From: Bettongia penicillata ogilbyi
Taxonomy: Eukaryota; Chordata; Mammalia; Diprotodontia; Potoroidae
Reading direction: 5' to 3'
Length of the DNA: 64,000 nucleotides
Assembly: GCA_023548195.1 (NCBI GenBank)
Contig: JAJHZJ010000532.1
Location: forward strand, 700,001-764,000
Part shown: in pieces, positions 32,653-44,010 of the stretch
How positions within the stretch are numbered: position 1 is the first letter of the stretch
How the letters are laid out: each line of letters begins with the position of its first letter
Made by a program: the position numbers and the translations under genes
Notes under the pieces: generated by a model
What the model saw: the letters and a program-made list of their open reading frames with translations, nothing else
What the model was told of the DNA's origin: nothing
Database searches by the model: none

Positions 32653-33103
32653 TTATCAAGGAAAACTGCCCTGATATTCTACAACCAGAGGGCAAAATAA
32701 ATATTGAAAGAATTCACAGATCACCTCCTGAAAGAGATCTGAGAAGAGAAATTCCTAGGAATACTGAAGCTAAATTCCAAAGTTCCCTGGTCAAGGAAAA
32801 AATATTGCAAGCAGCCAGAAAGAAAAAGTTTGAGTATTGTGGAAATACAATCAGGATAACACAGGATCTGGTAGCTTCTACATTAAGGGATTGAAGGGTT
32901 TGGAATATGATATTCCAGGAGTCAAAGGAACTGGGATTAGGGATTAATACCAAGAATCACCTACCCAGCAAAACTAAGCACAATGCTTCAGGGGGAAAAA
33001 ATGGTCATTCAATGATATAGAGGGCTTTCAAGCATTCTTGATGAAAAGACCAGTACTGAATAGAAAATCTGACTTTCAAACACAAGAATCAAGAGAAGCA
33101 TGA
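32653..33103 (+). pseudogene. H2 ORF1, C-terminal piece
   Basis: Resumes exactly after H4 within the IIKENCPDIL block and continues through the C-terminal domain landmarks (the IERIHRSPPERD region, the ITQDL...ASTLRD region, with an early stop near 32891, and a duplicated 'gggatta' near 32933). It ends at the family stop near 33101-33103. It is more diverged than H4, consistent with an older age. Confidence 0.75.
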
Positions 33104-33230
33104 ACAGGTAAACAGGAAAGAGAAAAACATAAAGGACTTTCTAAAGTTGAACTGTTTACATTCCTGCATGGAAAGATAATATTTGTAACTCTTGAAACTT
33201 TTCTCAGTATTTGGGTAGTTGGAGGGATTA

Positions 33231-33270
33231 CATACACACATACACACACACACACACACAACACAACACA
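33231..33270 (+). repeat. (CA)n microsatellite in H2 3'UTR
   Basis: CATACACACA then pure CA and ACACAACACA at the conserved HAL1 position. Confidence 0.9.
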
Positions 33271-33365
33271 AGGTGAATTGAATAAGAAGGGATGATACCT
33301 AAAACACTAAAATAAAATTGAGGGGTGAGAAAGGAATATATTGGGAGGAGAAAGGGAGAAATCTC

Positions 33366-34090
33366 TCAATTCTGTCCCTTCCTCTTTACTTCTACCTTTT
33401 CTATCCTAGTTTATCCTCTTCAGTCACCTATTGCAATAGTGTAACAAATGAGTCTTCCTTCTAATCCACTTAACCTTTCCTTTGTTTCAATGAATCCTTC
33501 ATAGTACTGCCAAACTAACCTTCCTAACGGAAAGATCTGGTCATGTCATTCCTCTGCTCAAAAATTTTCAGTGGCTTCATAATCGCCTATATCTAGTATT
33601 TAAGTTCCTCAACAATCTGGCACCATGTTACCGTTCTAACCATCTAATGTCACTTCCCTATACACTCTGTCCTGGAATGTTCTCTGATTTCCCCACCTTC
33701 ATAATTTTGCTCACCACCATTCTCTATGCCCTGGAATATCCTCCTTCTTGATTTGATGAATTCCTACTATCTTTTAAAAGTCAATTCAAATCATACTTCT
33801 TCCATTAAACCTTTCATCATATATGTAATAACTTCTCCCCAAGGATTTTATGTAATAATACACATTATTACGGTTTTCTACGTTGGTCTTCTTTCCCCAG
33901 TAGACTGTAAATTTCACAAGGTTCAGGACTGTTTCTTTGTTCTATTTTATGTTTCCTTCAGAGTTTATTTTGTGCAGGGGTTTTTATTATTAATATTGTT
34001 GTTGTTATCATTACTATCATTATTAGCAGGAACTTTAATAAAGCTGAATTTAATACATATGTATTTGAATGAACTCAATCACAGATTTTA
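33366..34090 (+). mobile_element. L2 LINE 3' end
   Basis: Diagnostic order of the L2 3' region: 'tggtcatgtcattcctctgctcaaaaa-tttcagtggctt', 'agttcctcaacaatctgg', 'actctgtcctggaatgttctctg', 'aagtcaattcaaatcatacttcttc', 'agtagactgtaaatttcacaaggttcaggactg' and the TAATAAAG region. The open frame at 33726-34091 lies in this non-coding 3' region and is not a gene. Confidence 0.7.
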
Positions 34091-34449
34091 AATGTTTCAT
34101 TTAATAAAGTGTTACTTTAGCTAAAATAGTTTCATTAAAATAGAATACAGGCCCTAAATTATTTCTCACTATCAATTTATTTAATGAGGAAAACCTGCAC
34201 AATTTAAATAAAATTTTAAAATTTCAATAAAAATGTTACAAATTACATAAAATATTTTTAAAGTAAATTAAAAGCCTGACACCACAGGAATACAAAATGA
34301 AAGATGTAATCATGTACCAAAACAATTAAAAATTAAAGATTACTGGATTAGGTAAGTACAAAACGAGCTTAAACTAAATGCAGGGCAGTTTCAAATCTAC
34401 CAATTTAAAATTTTCTTCCAACTCACTACTACTTTTTTAGCTAAGAAGT

Positions 34450-34705
34450 CGCTATTGTTCAGTTGTTATCAGTTGTGTTCCAATCTTTCTGACCTCATTT
34501 GGGGTTTTCTTGGCAAAGCTATTGGAGAGGGTTGCCAAGTCCTTCTTCAGCTCATTTAACAGATGAGAAAATTGAGGCAAACAGAGCTAAGTGACTTGCC
34601 CAGGGTCACACAGCTAATAAGAGTCTGAGGGCAAATTTTAACTCAGGAAGATGACCTTTCCTGACTTCAGGCCTGGAACTCTACCACTACATTACCTAAC
34701 TGTCC
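34450..34705 (-). mobile_element. Marsupial tRNA/CORE SINE, antisense, near full length
   Basis: 'ttcagttgttatcagttgtgttccaatctttctgacctcatttggggttttcttggcaaag', 'cttcagctcatttaacagatgag', 'gaggcaaacagagctaagtgacttgcccagggtcacacagct', and the antisense head ending near 'tacctaactgtcc'. It is the same family as 51541-51782. Confidence 0.82.
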
Positions 34706-35041
34706 CCAACCAGTCCCTACCTCAAATCTATTAGAAAACCTAACAAGGCAGTCAGCTAATCATTTGTATTTCAGTTCCATAAAAAGTGACTGTGTGGCCA
34801 AGAAAATACTGGGTCCTCAAATTTTGAAAGTTATCTTATTTAAAATATTATTAAATTTCTTAAATTGAGACTTATATAACGTGGAAAATATGGAGTAAAC
34901 GAGAGTAAAAACAAGGATGGATATGACTTTTAAGTCAAATTTATTTAAATCACTCATCAAGAAGACTCAATTTTTATCAATTTCCCTTGAAAAATATATT
35001 TTTTTTCCTTGCTCAAAATAAAATCAAAAAATTTCTCACTC

Positions 35042-35680
35042 AGTAGTTTGGAACTATGCCCAAAGAGCTATCCACCTGTGCATACCCTTTAACCCAGCAA
35101 TACTATTAGGTCTATCTCCCAAAGAGATGAAAAAAGGGGTAAAGGACCTATTTCTACAAAAATATTTATAGCAGTTCTTTTCATAGTGGCAAAGAATTGG
35201 AAATTAAGGGAATATCCATAAATTGCAGAACGGCTGAACAAGTTTTTGGTATATGATTGTAATATAGCAATACTGTATGATGATCAACGGTGAGTGACTT
35301 ACACTATTCTCAGTAATACAACGATCCAAGACAATTCTAAAGGACTCATAATGAAAAATCCTATCCACCTCCAAAGAAAGAACTGATGGGAATTGGAAAG
35401 CAGATACAAAGCATATTTCAGTATTTTTTTGTGTTTTTTTCCTTTGGGTCTGTGTCTTCTTTCATAACATAACTAATACGGTAATATGTTTTACATGAGT
35501 GAACATGTATAACATATATCAAATTACTTACTACTCCAGGGAGGGAGAAGGGAAAGACAGAGAGAGAAACTTTGCAACTTTCAATTGTTTAAAAATGAAT
35601 GTTAAAAATTATCTTTACATGTAACTGAGGAAAAAAATATTATTTAATACATATATTAAGAAAGAAACAGGAAAAAATTT
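35042..35680 (+). mobile_element. L1 3' end, 5'-truncated
   Basis: Follows the marsupial L1 ORF2-end and 3'UTR: 'tttggaactatgcccaaagagctat', 'atttatagcagttcttttcatagtggc', 'gtaatacaacgatccaagacaattctaaaggactcataatg', 'gaaagaactgatgg', and a terminal 'tttaaaaatgaatgttaaaaattatctttacatgtaactg' just before the A-rich end. This terminal block is a good local standard for the native L1 3' terminus. Confidence 0.82.
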
Positions 35681-35689
35681 CTCACTCAT

Positions 35690-37640
35690 ATAGTAATCAT
35701 TCTCTTAGTATGCAATAAGAAAATATATGACAAGTTAGTAAGAGTTCAACAAGATTTTTTAAAATGAAATTTGTATTAATCAAAATACATACATTTGAAA
35801 ATAGTAAAATGAAATTATTCAATTTATAGAAGATATGCTTGCTTACTTATTATATTGAGTGATGCTGCATATTCTGATCATTTTTGACATGTGGGATTCA
35901 TAGATTCCTTGCAAAAATTCTTCATAAGACTGGGATTCAGCAGACTGGGAACCACTGATCTAGGAAGTACTACAAAAGAAAACAAACTACTTGTAGGCAG
36001 TAGAATTTCCCATAACTGGCAATAGTTGCTACTATAGAACACTTAGCACTCTCTAGAGATGGCTACAACCTTAAACTTCTTCATTTAAGGTTTTTATTTC
36101 TAATTTCATATGTAGAAGCTATGGAAAAAGGCATTTTATTTACAGAAGTTCATTCTACATAAAACAACTCTTCTGTGAAGTGAGGGATGCCTGCAGGTGC
36201 TATTAATGTCTTATTGCTTGTTCACTACCTTTTAATAATGAGCATAATCAAATATCCAAATCAGATCTTCAGCAGTTAACTTTAAGACATGATAACGAAT
36301 CCATAAACTAAACACAGATATCTCTTTCCAAACAGTGCTGCATTTTTCCATTATTTCTAAATAAGAATAGGAAATAGAAACTTAAATGTGTCAAAGCATC
36401 ATTAATTCCCTGTGGTCACTGAAAAAAAATCATTATCTACTCCACGGCCTCCAGTACTTACATGTCAAGTCTCTCCTCCAAAGTATTATCAAGGCAACAC
36501 ACTGTCACTCTATTAATTTACACATTATTTAGTGTAACTTACTACTTGTACCATTCCATCCTAGGATTTATACAATATGCTATCAGCACCTTCCAGGTAA
36601 ATAGCTTCAAAGTACTTTCAACTTACAATAAGAGTTTTAATTTTTGAGTTACTTTGAAAGCATAAAATATAAGAAAGCCTGTATGTATATTAACCTTTTT
36701 GAGTCTCATGTAAACAGTATATAAAATTAAAATTTAAGTACCAGTCTCTCCTAAAATTCTGCATAAAGATCTAACTATGAACCAAACTAAAACATATTTT
36801 AAGTGTAAGAGAGTCATCACCTTTATGTATTAAGTTTTCCAAGTGAAAAATACATAATGATAAATAGATATTGGTTAGCCCTAACAAGTAGGGAAAATCC
36901 CATCCCAAATCCTAACAAATTTAATTAATGAAGTATTCTGTGATGTACAAAGAATATATCAATGTTTAATTCTTCCACAGAACTCTGTATGAAAAATCTG
37001 GTTAAAAAGACACTCAACATGATCTTTGTGTACCAATTAAAATCACAAATACATTTAATTTTTATTGTTTTAGGAATTCATGGACTCTTAGATGATTTTA
37101 TGGTCTCTTTTAGCTCTAAATCTATGATTCATATAGTTATTATCTAAATTTTTAATGTAACCACACCACTTTCCAATTACCCAGATACAGTGACACCCAC
37201 CAAGCTGTAGAAGCCACACAGAGAAATGACCGTAAGAGTTTACCTATTTATCAAAAGCTATCTCATTAAAAGGCTGACGTCTATTAATGGCTTAAAACTG
37301 CACAGCAGGGGGTTAATGTTGTTGTCTAACTCACTTTCATCAGTTTAAGTACCCATTAGCCCTCATTACCATAGGTGCTCCACTGGTCTTTTGAAGTCTA
37401 TTTCAGCTCAAGCCTGGCAAGGAAATTGCAGCCTCTTACCTAAGTCTTGAAGATTGAAGTTTTTCTGCTTGCTCAGAAATCAGTGACCTTCCTCAGCAAC
37501 TGAGCCATTCCTTTCTTCATATGAGTCAGATGAAAGGTAACTAATTTATACTGAATGGAATGCAAAAGATAGTTTACATATAAAAATTTAAAGCTAGCTT
37601 TCAGTATAATCATTATTCACACTTTGGCCATCATGAGATC
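35690..37640. other. Unassigned AT-rich intronic DNA
   Basis: About 2 kb in which I see no coding motif or confident repeat. It is the longest stretch of apparently unique sequence in the left part of the window. It was checked for TBCA exon-2-like text without success. Confidence 0.4.
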
Positions 37641-37644
37641 TTAG

Positions 37645-37795
37645 ATTTAGATGTCTAATATTCTCAATTTGGTGATAAGGAAACTGAAGTACAGTAAAGT
37701 TAAGTACCCTGATCATGGTAACATCATTAGCAACTGTCTAGGGCAATATTCTAACACGGGTCTTCCAAAATTCCACTGCTGCGCTTTATTGCAGA
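37645..37795 (-). mobile_element. MIR-like SINE fragment, antisense
   Basis: 'gataaggaaactgaagtacagtaaagttaagtaccctgatcatgg' followed by 'aacacgggtcttcc' is the antisense MIR/CORE order. It is diverged. Confidence 0.5.
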
Positions 37796-37999
37796 GTAGC
37801 TTTCACAGGATGAAAAAACTTTTAGCACCTAATGACCAAGGTCATTCTCCAAAACAGACATGCAAGTCTTCAAAATGAAGAAAAAAGAGAATAATCAGTA
37901 AATATGGAGGAAAATATACATCACAAATAACATGAGAAATGAACATTAAAATGACTTAGTTTTCCCATTTCATGTCCAATGAACTGTTGAAGATATGAA

Positions 38000-38700
38000 T
38001 AATCAGTAATGGAGGGGCTATGGGAAGTCAGATACTGAGTTACTCTTGATGGAGCTGTGAATTAGTCCAACCCTCCTGGAAAACAATTTGGGATTGTGCA
38101 AGAAAGGTCACTAAACTCTTCACATCCTTTGATCCAGCAATTCTACTTTAAATTTAAATTCTAATTCCAGGAATAAATTCCAAGGAAGTCAAAGACATAA
38201 AAACAAGGGGTATATATGTACATGTATGTATATATGTGTGTACATGTATATTTTCTTTAAATATATACACAATATTCATGACAGCACTTTTCTGGTAGCA
38301 AAAAACTGGAAATAAAACAGGAACTGAAAGAATAATTTGTGGTATATGAACATAATGAAGCTCTACTGCACTTAAAAAAATTAGGAACTCAAAGAAACAG
38401 ACTTATATAAGCTGATACCAGTAAGCAAAACCAAGAGAACAAAATATAAAATATAAATAAGAACAACACAAAACAGCAACTGAACTCAGAATAAATGAAA
38501 TGTATAACACATAATCCAGAAGTCAGATGGCTAGACAAGGCAGACAGGCATATGCTAGCAGTTGTATTGATTGGTTTTGTTTTGTTAAAAGAGTCAGTCC
38601 TAGGGCAGAGAGGAAGAGAATATAGGAAAATTGTCATGTTTTAAAAAGGCATTAATAAAAAACAATAGCATTCAAATTATAAAATTTTTTTTTAAAAACC
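38000..38700 (+). mobile_element. Old L1 3'-region fragment
   Basis: 'gagctgtgaattagtccaaccctcctggaaaacaatttgggattgtg', 'cctttgatccagcaattctac', 'agcacttttctggtagcaaaaaactggaaata', 'taagctgataccagtaagcaaaaccaagagaac' follow the L1 ORF2-end order with divergence. An alternating TATGTA/TGTACA tract lies at about 38208-38270. Confidence 0.65.
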
Positions 38701-38739
38701 TAACTGGAAGATATGAATAACAAAGCTGTGAAAGTCCTT

Positions 38740-39030
38740 TAAATTTCATAAGAAATCTCCCTCTTGACCTCCTCTTTAAATTCCTGGCTTCCTTAACCTC
38801 AAATACAGCACTACTTGTCTACAGGGAAGACTTCCCTAGTCCTTCCAGCTGCTAATGCTCTCACATGTGAGGCTACTTTGAATGTGTTTTGTATATACTT
38901 GTATATGTACATGCTATCTCCCTTATTAGAATGTAAGTTCCATGAGGACAGCGAATGTTACAATTTTGTCTTTATATCCCCACTGCCTAGAACACAGTAG
39001 ATGCAAAATAAATGTTCAACTGATTGTAAA
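38740..39030 (+). mobile_element. L2 LINE 3' end
   Basis: 'ttagaatgtaagttccatgaggacagcgaatgtt', 'tttgtctttatatccccactgcctagaacacagtagatgc', 'aataaatgtt' is the L2 3' terminal block. Confidence 0.8.
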
Positions 39031-39842
39031 TCTAATTAAAATATTTCTCTTTTATGATTCCCAAAGATGAGTAAAGTATTTTGATAGCAATAAAAATTCA
39101 AAGCCATAATAACTGTTCCTACTTTTCTCTCATTTTTTTTTTAGGCCAAAAAACACTCATGAAAACACACAGAGGGGAGGAGCCAAGATGGCGGAGCAGA
39201 AAGATTCACATATGCTAGCTCCGAACCCACAGCCCATAAATTACCTGTAAAGAAGAACTCCCAACAAATTCTGGAGCAGTGGAAGCCACACAGCAATGGA
39301 GTGGAGGAGATTTCTGTTCCAGAGAGCCCTGAAAAACCGACACCAAAGGTCCATCATGCACCGGACCCAAAGCGGAGTCCAGCCCTGCCTTGACTGTGCC
39401 TCCTTAGAGGAGCAGATCCAAGCAGGCTTCAGGGATGGAATCTCCAACGGCCGCTAAGGTCCCTCAACCCACAGGTGCTACAGGTCAGTGAGACAGACTT
39501 CTGGGCTGTCTGAGAGGGAAGTAGGGCCATACCTCAGGGCCCCTCAAGAGGCAGCAGTAGAGACAGCACCAGACTGGAGCTCCCAAGGCAGAAAGGAGCT
39601 CAGATCTATTGTTGAAGGTCTCCGAATAAAACCCCTGAGGGAACTGAGCCTGGGAGGTGGCCCCGCCCCCACCTGAGCACCTGAACTTAATGTCTCACTG
39701 AATAGCAGACCCTGCCCCCTGCTGAAAGCCCTGAAGCTGGGAAGCAGCATTTGAATCTCAGACCCCAAGCACTAGCTGGGTGGATCTGGAGGTGAGGTGG
39801 GGGTGGAGAGGAATCTCAGAAGTCAAGTAACTGGCTGGGAAA

Positions 39843-40948
39843 ATGCCCAGAAAAGGTGGAAAAAAAAATAAGACCATAGAAGGTTACTTTCTTGGGGAAC
39901 ACATATCTCCTCCCATCCTTTCAGATGAGGAAGAACAATGCTTACCCTCAGGGAAAGACATAGAAGTCAAGTCTTCTGTATCCCAAACATTCAAAATAAA
40001 TATTCAATGGGCTCAGGCCATGGAAGAGCTCAGAAAGGATTTTGAAAATCAAGTTAGAGAGGTGGAAGAAAAACTGGGAAGAGAAATGAGAGAGATGCAA
40101 GAAAACCATGAAAAAGAGGTCAATACCTTGCTAAAGGAGACCCCCCAAAAAAGCAGAAGAAAATAACACCTTGAAAAATAGGCTCACTCAATTGGCAAAA
40201 GAGGTTCAAAAAGCCAATGAGAAGAAGAATGCTTTCAAAAGCAGAATTAGCCAAATGGAAAAAGAGGTTCAAAAGCTCACTGAAGAAAATAGTTCTCTCA
40301 AAATTAGAATGGAACAGATGGAGGCTAAAGACTTTATGAGAAACCAAGAAATCACAAAACAAAAACCAATAGAATGAAAAAATGGAAGAGAATGTGAAAT
40401 ATCTCATTGGAAAAACAACTGACCTGGAAAACAGATGCAGGAGAGACAATTTAAAAATTATGGGCCTACCTGAAAGCCATGATCACAAAAAGAGCCTAGA
40501 CATCATCTTTCAGGAAATTATCAAGGAAAACTGCCCTGATATTCTAGAACCAGAGGGGAAAATAAGTGTTCAAGGAATCCACAAATCACTGCCTGAAAGA
40601 GATCCAAAAAGAGAAACTCCTAGAAACATTGTGGCCAAATTCCAGAATTCCCAGGTCAAGCAGAAAATACTGCAAGCAGCTAGAAAGAAACAGTTCCAGT
40701 ATTGTGGAAATACAAGCAGGATAACACAAGATCTATCAGCTTCTACATTAAGGGATAGAAGGGCATGGAAGAGGATATTCCAGAAGTCAAAGGAACTAGG
40801 ACTCAAACCGAGAATCACCTACCCAGCAAAACTGAGTATAATACTTCAGGGGAAAAACTAGCCTTTCAATGAAATAGAGGACTTTCAAGCATTCTTGATG
40901 AAAAGACCAGATCTGAAAAGAAAATCTGACTTTCAAACACAAGAATGA
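39843..40948 (+). pseudogene. H5 ORF1, multiply broken
   Basis: The start codon is kept, and the N-terminus reads MPRKGGKKNKTIEGYF, including the PIP-box-like N-K-T-I-E-G-Y-F. The frame breaks near 40141-40165 (C and A runs), then at 40375-40377 (stop from CCAATAGAATGA) and at 40859-40861 (AAAAACTAG). Domains are readable in pieces: the coiled coil (39990-40377), then the RRM (RRDNLKIMGLPESHDHKKS) and C-terminal domain (40382-40861). The two downstream lesions match those of H3. Confidence 0.87.
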
Positions 40949-41082
40949 GAAGAAGCATGAAAAAAGTAAAAAGCAAAGAGAAGTCATAAGGGACTTACCA
41001 AAGTTGAACTGTTTACATTCCTACATGGAAAGACAATATTTGTAAGTCTTGAAACTTTTCAGTATCTGGGTAGTTGGTGGGA

Positions 41083-41143
41083 TTACACATACATACACAC
41101 ACACATGCACAGACACATATACACACATGCACACACACAGAGA
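41083..41143 (+). repeat. Interrupted (CA)n microsatellite in H5 3'UTR
   Basis: CA with TA/TG interruptions at the conserved HAL1 position. Confidence 0.9.
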
Positions 41144-42054
41144 GACAGAGAGCACAGAGTGAATGGAATAGGATGGGATCATATCTTAAAAAAATGAAGT
41201 TAAGCGGTGAGAGAGAAATGTATTGGGAGGAGAGAGGGAGAAATGGAATGGGGCAAATTATCTCTCATAGAAGAGGCAGGCAGGAGACTTTTTAATGGAG
41301 GGAAAAAGAGGAGAGATGAGAGAAAAACATGAAGTTTACTCTCATCACATTTAACTAAGAATGAAATAAAATGCACACTCATTTTGGTATGACAATCTAT
41401 CTTACAATACAGGAAAGTGGGGGAGAAGGAGATAAGCAAGGGGTGTGATGATGGAAGGGAGGGCAAAGGGAGGAGGGAGCAATTTGAAGTCAACACTCAG
41501 GGAGGGACAGGATCAAAAGACAGAATAGAAACAATGGGGGGCAGGATAGGATGGAGGGAAATACATTTAGTCTTACACAACACTACTATTATGGAAGTCA
41601 TTTGCAAAACTACACAGATATGGCCTATATTGAATTGCCTGCCTTCCCTAAGGGAACGGGTGGGGAGGAAGGGATGGGGAGAAGTTGGAACTCAAAGTTT
41701 TAGGAATAACTGTTGAGTATTCTTCTTGCTACCAGGAAATAAGAAATACAGGTAATGGGGAATAGAAAGTTATCTGGCCCTACAGGACAAAAGAGAAGAT
41801 GGGGACAAGGGAAGGGAGGGATGATAGAAGAGAGGGTAGATTGGTGATAGGGGAAATTAGAATGCTTGGTGTATTGGGGTGGGGGGAGGGGACAAATGGG
41901 GAGAAAATTTGGAACCCAAAATTTAGTGAAAATGAATGTAAAAAGTTAAATAAATTTATTAAAAAAAAAGAAAAAAGAATAAGACATCACAATAAACAAT
42001 ATGTTTTACTCAATGTAAAGAAATGTAAATTTTGCTTCTGATTGCAAAGTACTT

Positions 42055-42330
42055 GTAATTTCAAGAGATCAGTGAAGATTGCTGTTTTGGGATTATGGGG
42101 AAGGAAGGAGGAGAAGAGGGGCGGAGAATGTTCAGAGGTTTGCCTTAGAAAGACTTATCTGGCAGCAATACAGAGGTAGAGTTGTGCTGAAAGAACCTAC
42201 AGGAAGCGAAACCAATAAGGAACCTACTAACCTAGACAAGAGGTAATTAGGGCTTGAACCATAACAGCAACAATGATAATGGAGTAGAGAACAAATACAA
42301 GAGATATTTCAGAAAACTGCCAGGACCTGG
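42055..42330 (-). mobile_element. L2-like fragment, antisense
   Basis: 'cttatctggcagcaatacagaggtagagt', 'ctacaggaagcgaaaccaataagg', 'acctagacaagaggtaattagggcttgaacc' resembles the upstream part of the same antisense L2-type repeat whose 3' end is at 61340. The assignment is tentative. Confidence 0.45.
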
Positions 42331-42554
42331 TGACTAACTAGATATGGGGTAACTCCAAAGATGACTTCAAGATGGCCTGGAGAATCCTGTTGTCCTTAAC
42401 AACAACAAAAAAAAAGGGGCGGAGGGGTTTGTAAGGAAAGACAAGCTGGTTCAGGGCAAGGTGAAAAACAAGTTCAAACTGAAACATTTCAAGTTTTATG
42501 TCCCAAGGGAACATCTAGTTAGGATTCTAGCAGAGAAAACTACTGAACACACTG

Positions 42555-42840
42555 GGAAAGAAACTTTACCTCTCCAAGCCCTAACGTTCCATGTCTGTAA
42601 AACGAGGGAGCTGAGAGAGTCTTTCAGATCCCTTCCAATACTCTGTGATCTGGGCTTTGCGGTCAGGGCTGAGTGTGATAATATGGAAAGAATGCCAGGT
42701 TTTAAACCTTAGCTGACATTTAGTACATCTGTAACAGTGGGCACTTCACTTAACCTCTCGAGTCTCAGTTTTCTCATCTATAAAGACGACTGGACTAGAT
42801 GACCTCTAAAATCTCTTCCAGCTTTAATAGATCACAATCA
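42555..42840 (+). mobile_element. Two tandem MIR/Mar-type CORE SINE pieces
   Basis: The first (42555-42655): 'tgtctgtaaaacgagggagctgag' and 'agatcccttccaatactctgtgatct'. The second (about 42690-42840): 'gggcacttcacttaacctctcgagtctcagttttctcatctataaag' and 'ctggactagatgacctctaaaatctcttccagct'. Both are in the same orientation. Confidence 0.7.
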
Positions 42841-43850
42841 TCTTAATAGAAGTGACAGTTGCAGCTAAGAAAGCCGACCAGATGGTTAAGGGAGGGAGTA
42901 CACAGGGAAAAGAGCACAAGGCTAAGGCCAGAACCTCTAGACAGGAAGAAAACAAAAGAAATAGAGGACAAAAAGAACATAAAACAACAGAAAAAGAACA
43001 AGAAGGGTGTAGTTATCACAGAAGTCAAGAAGATGTTAAAACGCAACAGAGTTTATAAAGATAATAAAAAGCTACTGATTTGGAAACTAGCAGCCACCTT
43101 CAAATATACAGTATCAGTAGTGTGGCAGAGGCAGAAATTAAGTACTGGTAGCAAATGTAGACTACTCTTTGAATATTCATAAAAACAGCTGTCTCAAACT
43201 CTCTGAAAGCAGGAACCAAGTATTATCAACATTGTATTACTCGCCTATTACAGCATCTACAGTATAATATACAGTATTTTGGTGTATACATTCAACACAA
43301 GCTCCAGGGGAAGAAACTTCGTTGCCACTTACAGATAGTCTTGTTGCCTGGGGCACTCAAAGATTAAATGCCTGGCCCACCCTCAGAGAGCCAGTGTTTG
43401 TGTCAGAGGCAGAACATGATCTTAGGGCTTCCTAAATCCTAAATCATCTCTTTATCTGCTGCTATGGTAAGTTGACATAATTTGATAATAACAACTGAAT
43501 CATTAAAAAAAAATTTTTTAATTATGTCCAATATATATACAATTCCCAATTTAGAAACATTCTGGAAAATCATTCATAAGAAAGTTGTTTAGGATCCAGA
43601 ACACAGTTTCCCCATAGAAAAGACGTTAGGAATAATGGTAATACTGACAATATTTCACTATTTCATCAACACAGATTTATATTAAAGGAAGCCTGACAAG
43701 GAATATGGCCAAAATCAGTAAATTCATTAAGCATATGGATAAACATGGTTTGTGAACATGATTTCCATCAAAATTCCATTAACTCAAATATATTTAAACT
43801 GAGGGGAAAGGAAACCTCTTAAAACAAGTAGCTTAAGAACAATTTTTTAA
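42841..43850. other. Mostly unassigned; MIR-like piece near 43320-43440
   Basis: A purine-rich stretch (42850-43060) gives overlapping lysine-rich open frames that look like composition effects. 43320-43440 resembles an antisense MIR. Confidence 0.4.
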
Positions 43851-43854
43851 ATTT

Positions 43855-44010
43855 ATTTTTATTTTTTCAGGATTTTCTTTTCCCTAGTTACATGTAAAAA
43901 CAATTTTAACATTTTTTTTAAAACTACTGAGTTCTAAATTCTCTCCCTTCCTCCTCCCCCATTGAGAAGGCAAACAATTTCATATAGGTTATACATGTAA
44001 GAACAATTTT
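43855..44010 (-). mobile_element. L1 3' terminus, antisense
   Basis: 'ttccctagttacatgtaaaaacaattttaacattttttttaaaactactgagttctaaattctctccc', 'cattgagaaggcaaacaatttcatataggttatacatgta' is the reverse complement of the native marsupial L1 end. Its core corresponds to the internal (first) terminus within the HAL1 3'UTRs. Confidence 0.75.

Larger units (their letters stand above)
25001..33362 (+). mobile_element. H2: old HAL1 element split by two younger HAL1 insertions
   Basis: H2 is in three pieces: 25001-26856 (doubled 5'UTR and N-terminal ORF1), 29622-29741 (a short middle ORF1 piece), and 32653-33362 (C-terminal ORF1, CA tract and start of the 3'UTR). The second join is exact: H4 sits in a 12-bp duplication ttatcaaggaaa (29730-29741 and 32653-32664). 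At the first join roughly 100 bp of ORF1 (between a KIRME block and a KTTDLE block) is missing around H3. The 3'UTR stops at 33362, where L2 sequence begins, so the terminal 3' part is lost. The start reads TTGGGTGCAGCCAAGATGGCAG. Confidence 0.85.
39170..41970 (+). mobile_element. H5: HAL1 element
   Basis: Full-length HAL1: GGGGAGGAGCCAAGATGGCGGAG start with an intact AAGATGGCGG (39185-39194), 5'UTR with a single tandem unit (about 39616-39680), broken ORF1, CA tract, two L1-type 3' termini, and the end 'gttaaataaatttatt' followed by an A-rich tail. I did not find a convincing target duplication. It shares ORF1 lesions with H3 and the 3' end wording ('taaatttattaaaa') with H7. Confidence 0.87.

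Noticed and set aside
33726..34091. 121-codon open frame
   Set aside because: It falls in the non-coding 3' region of an L2 LINE copy.
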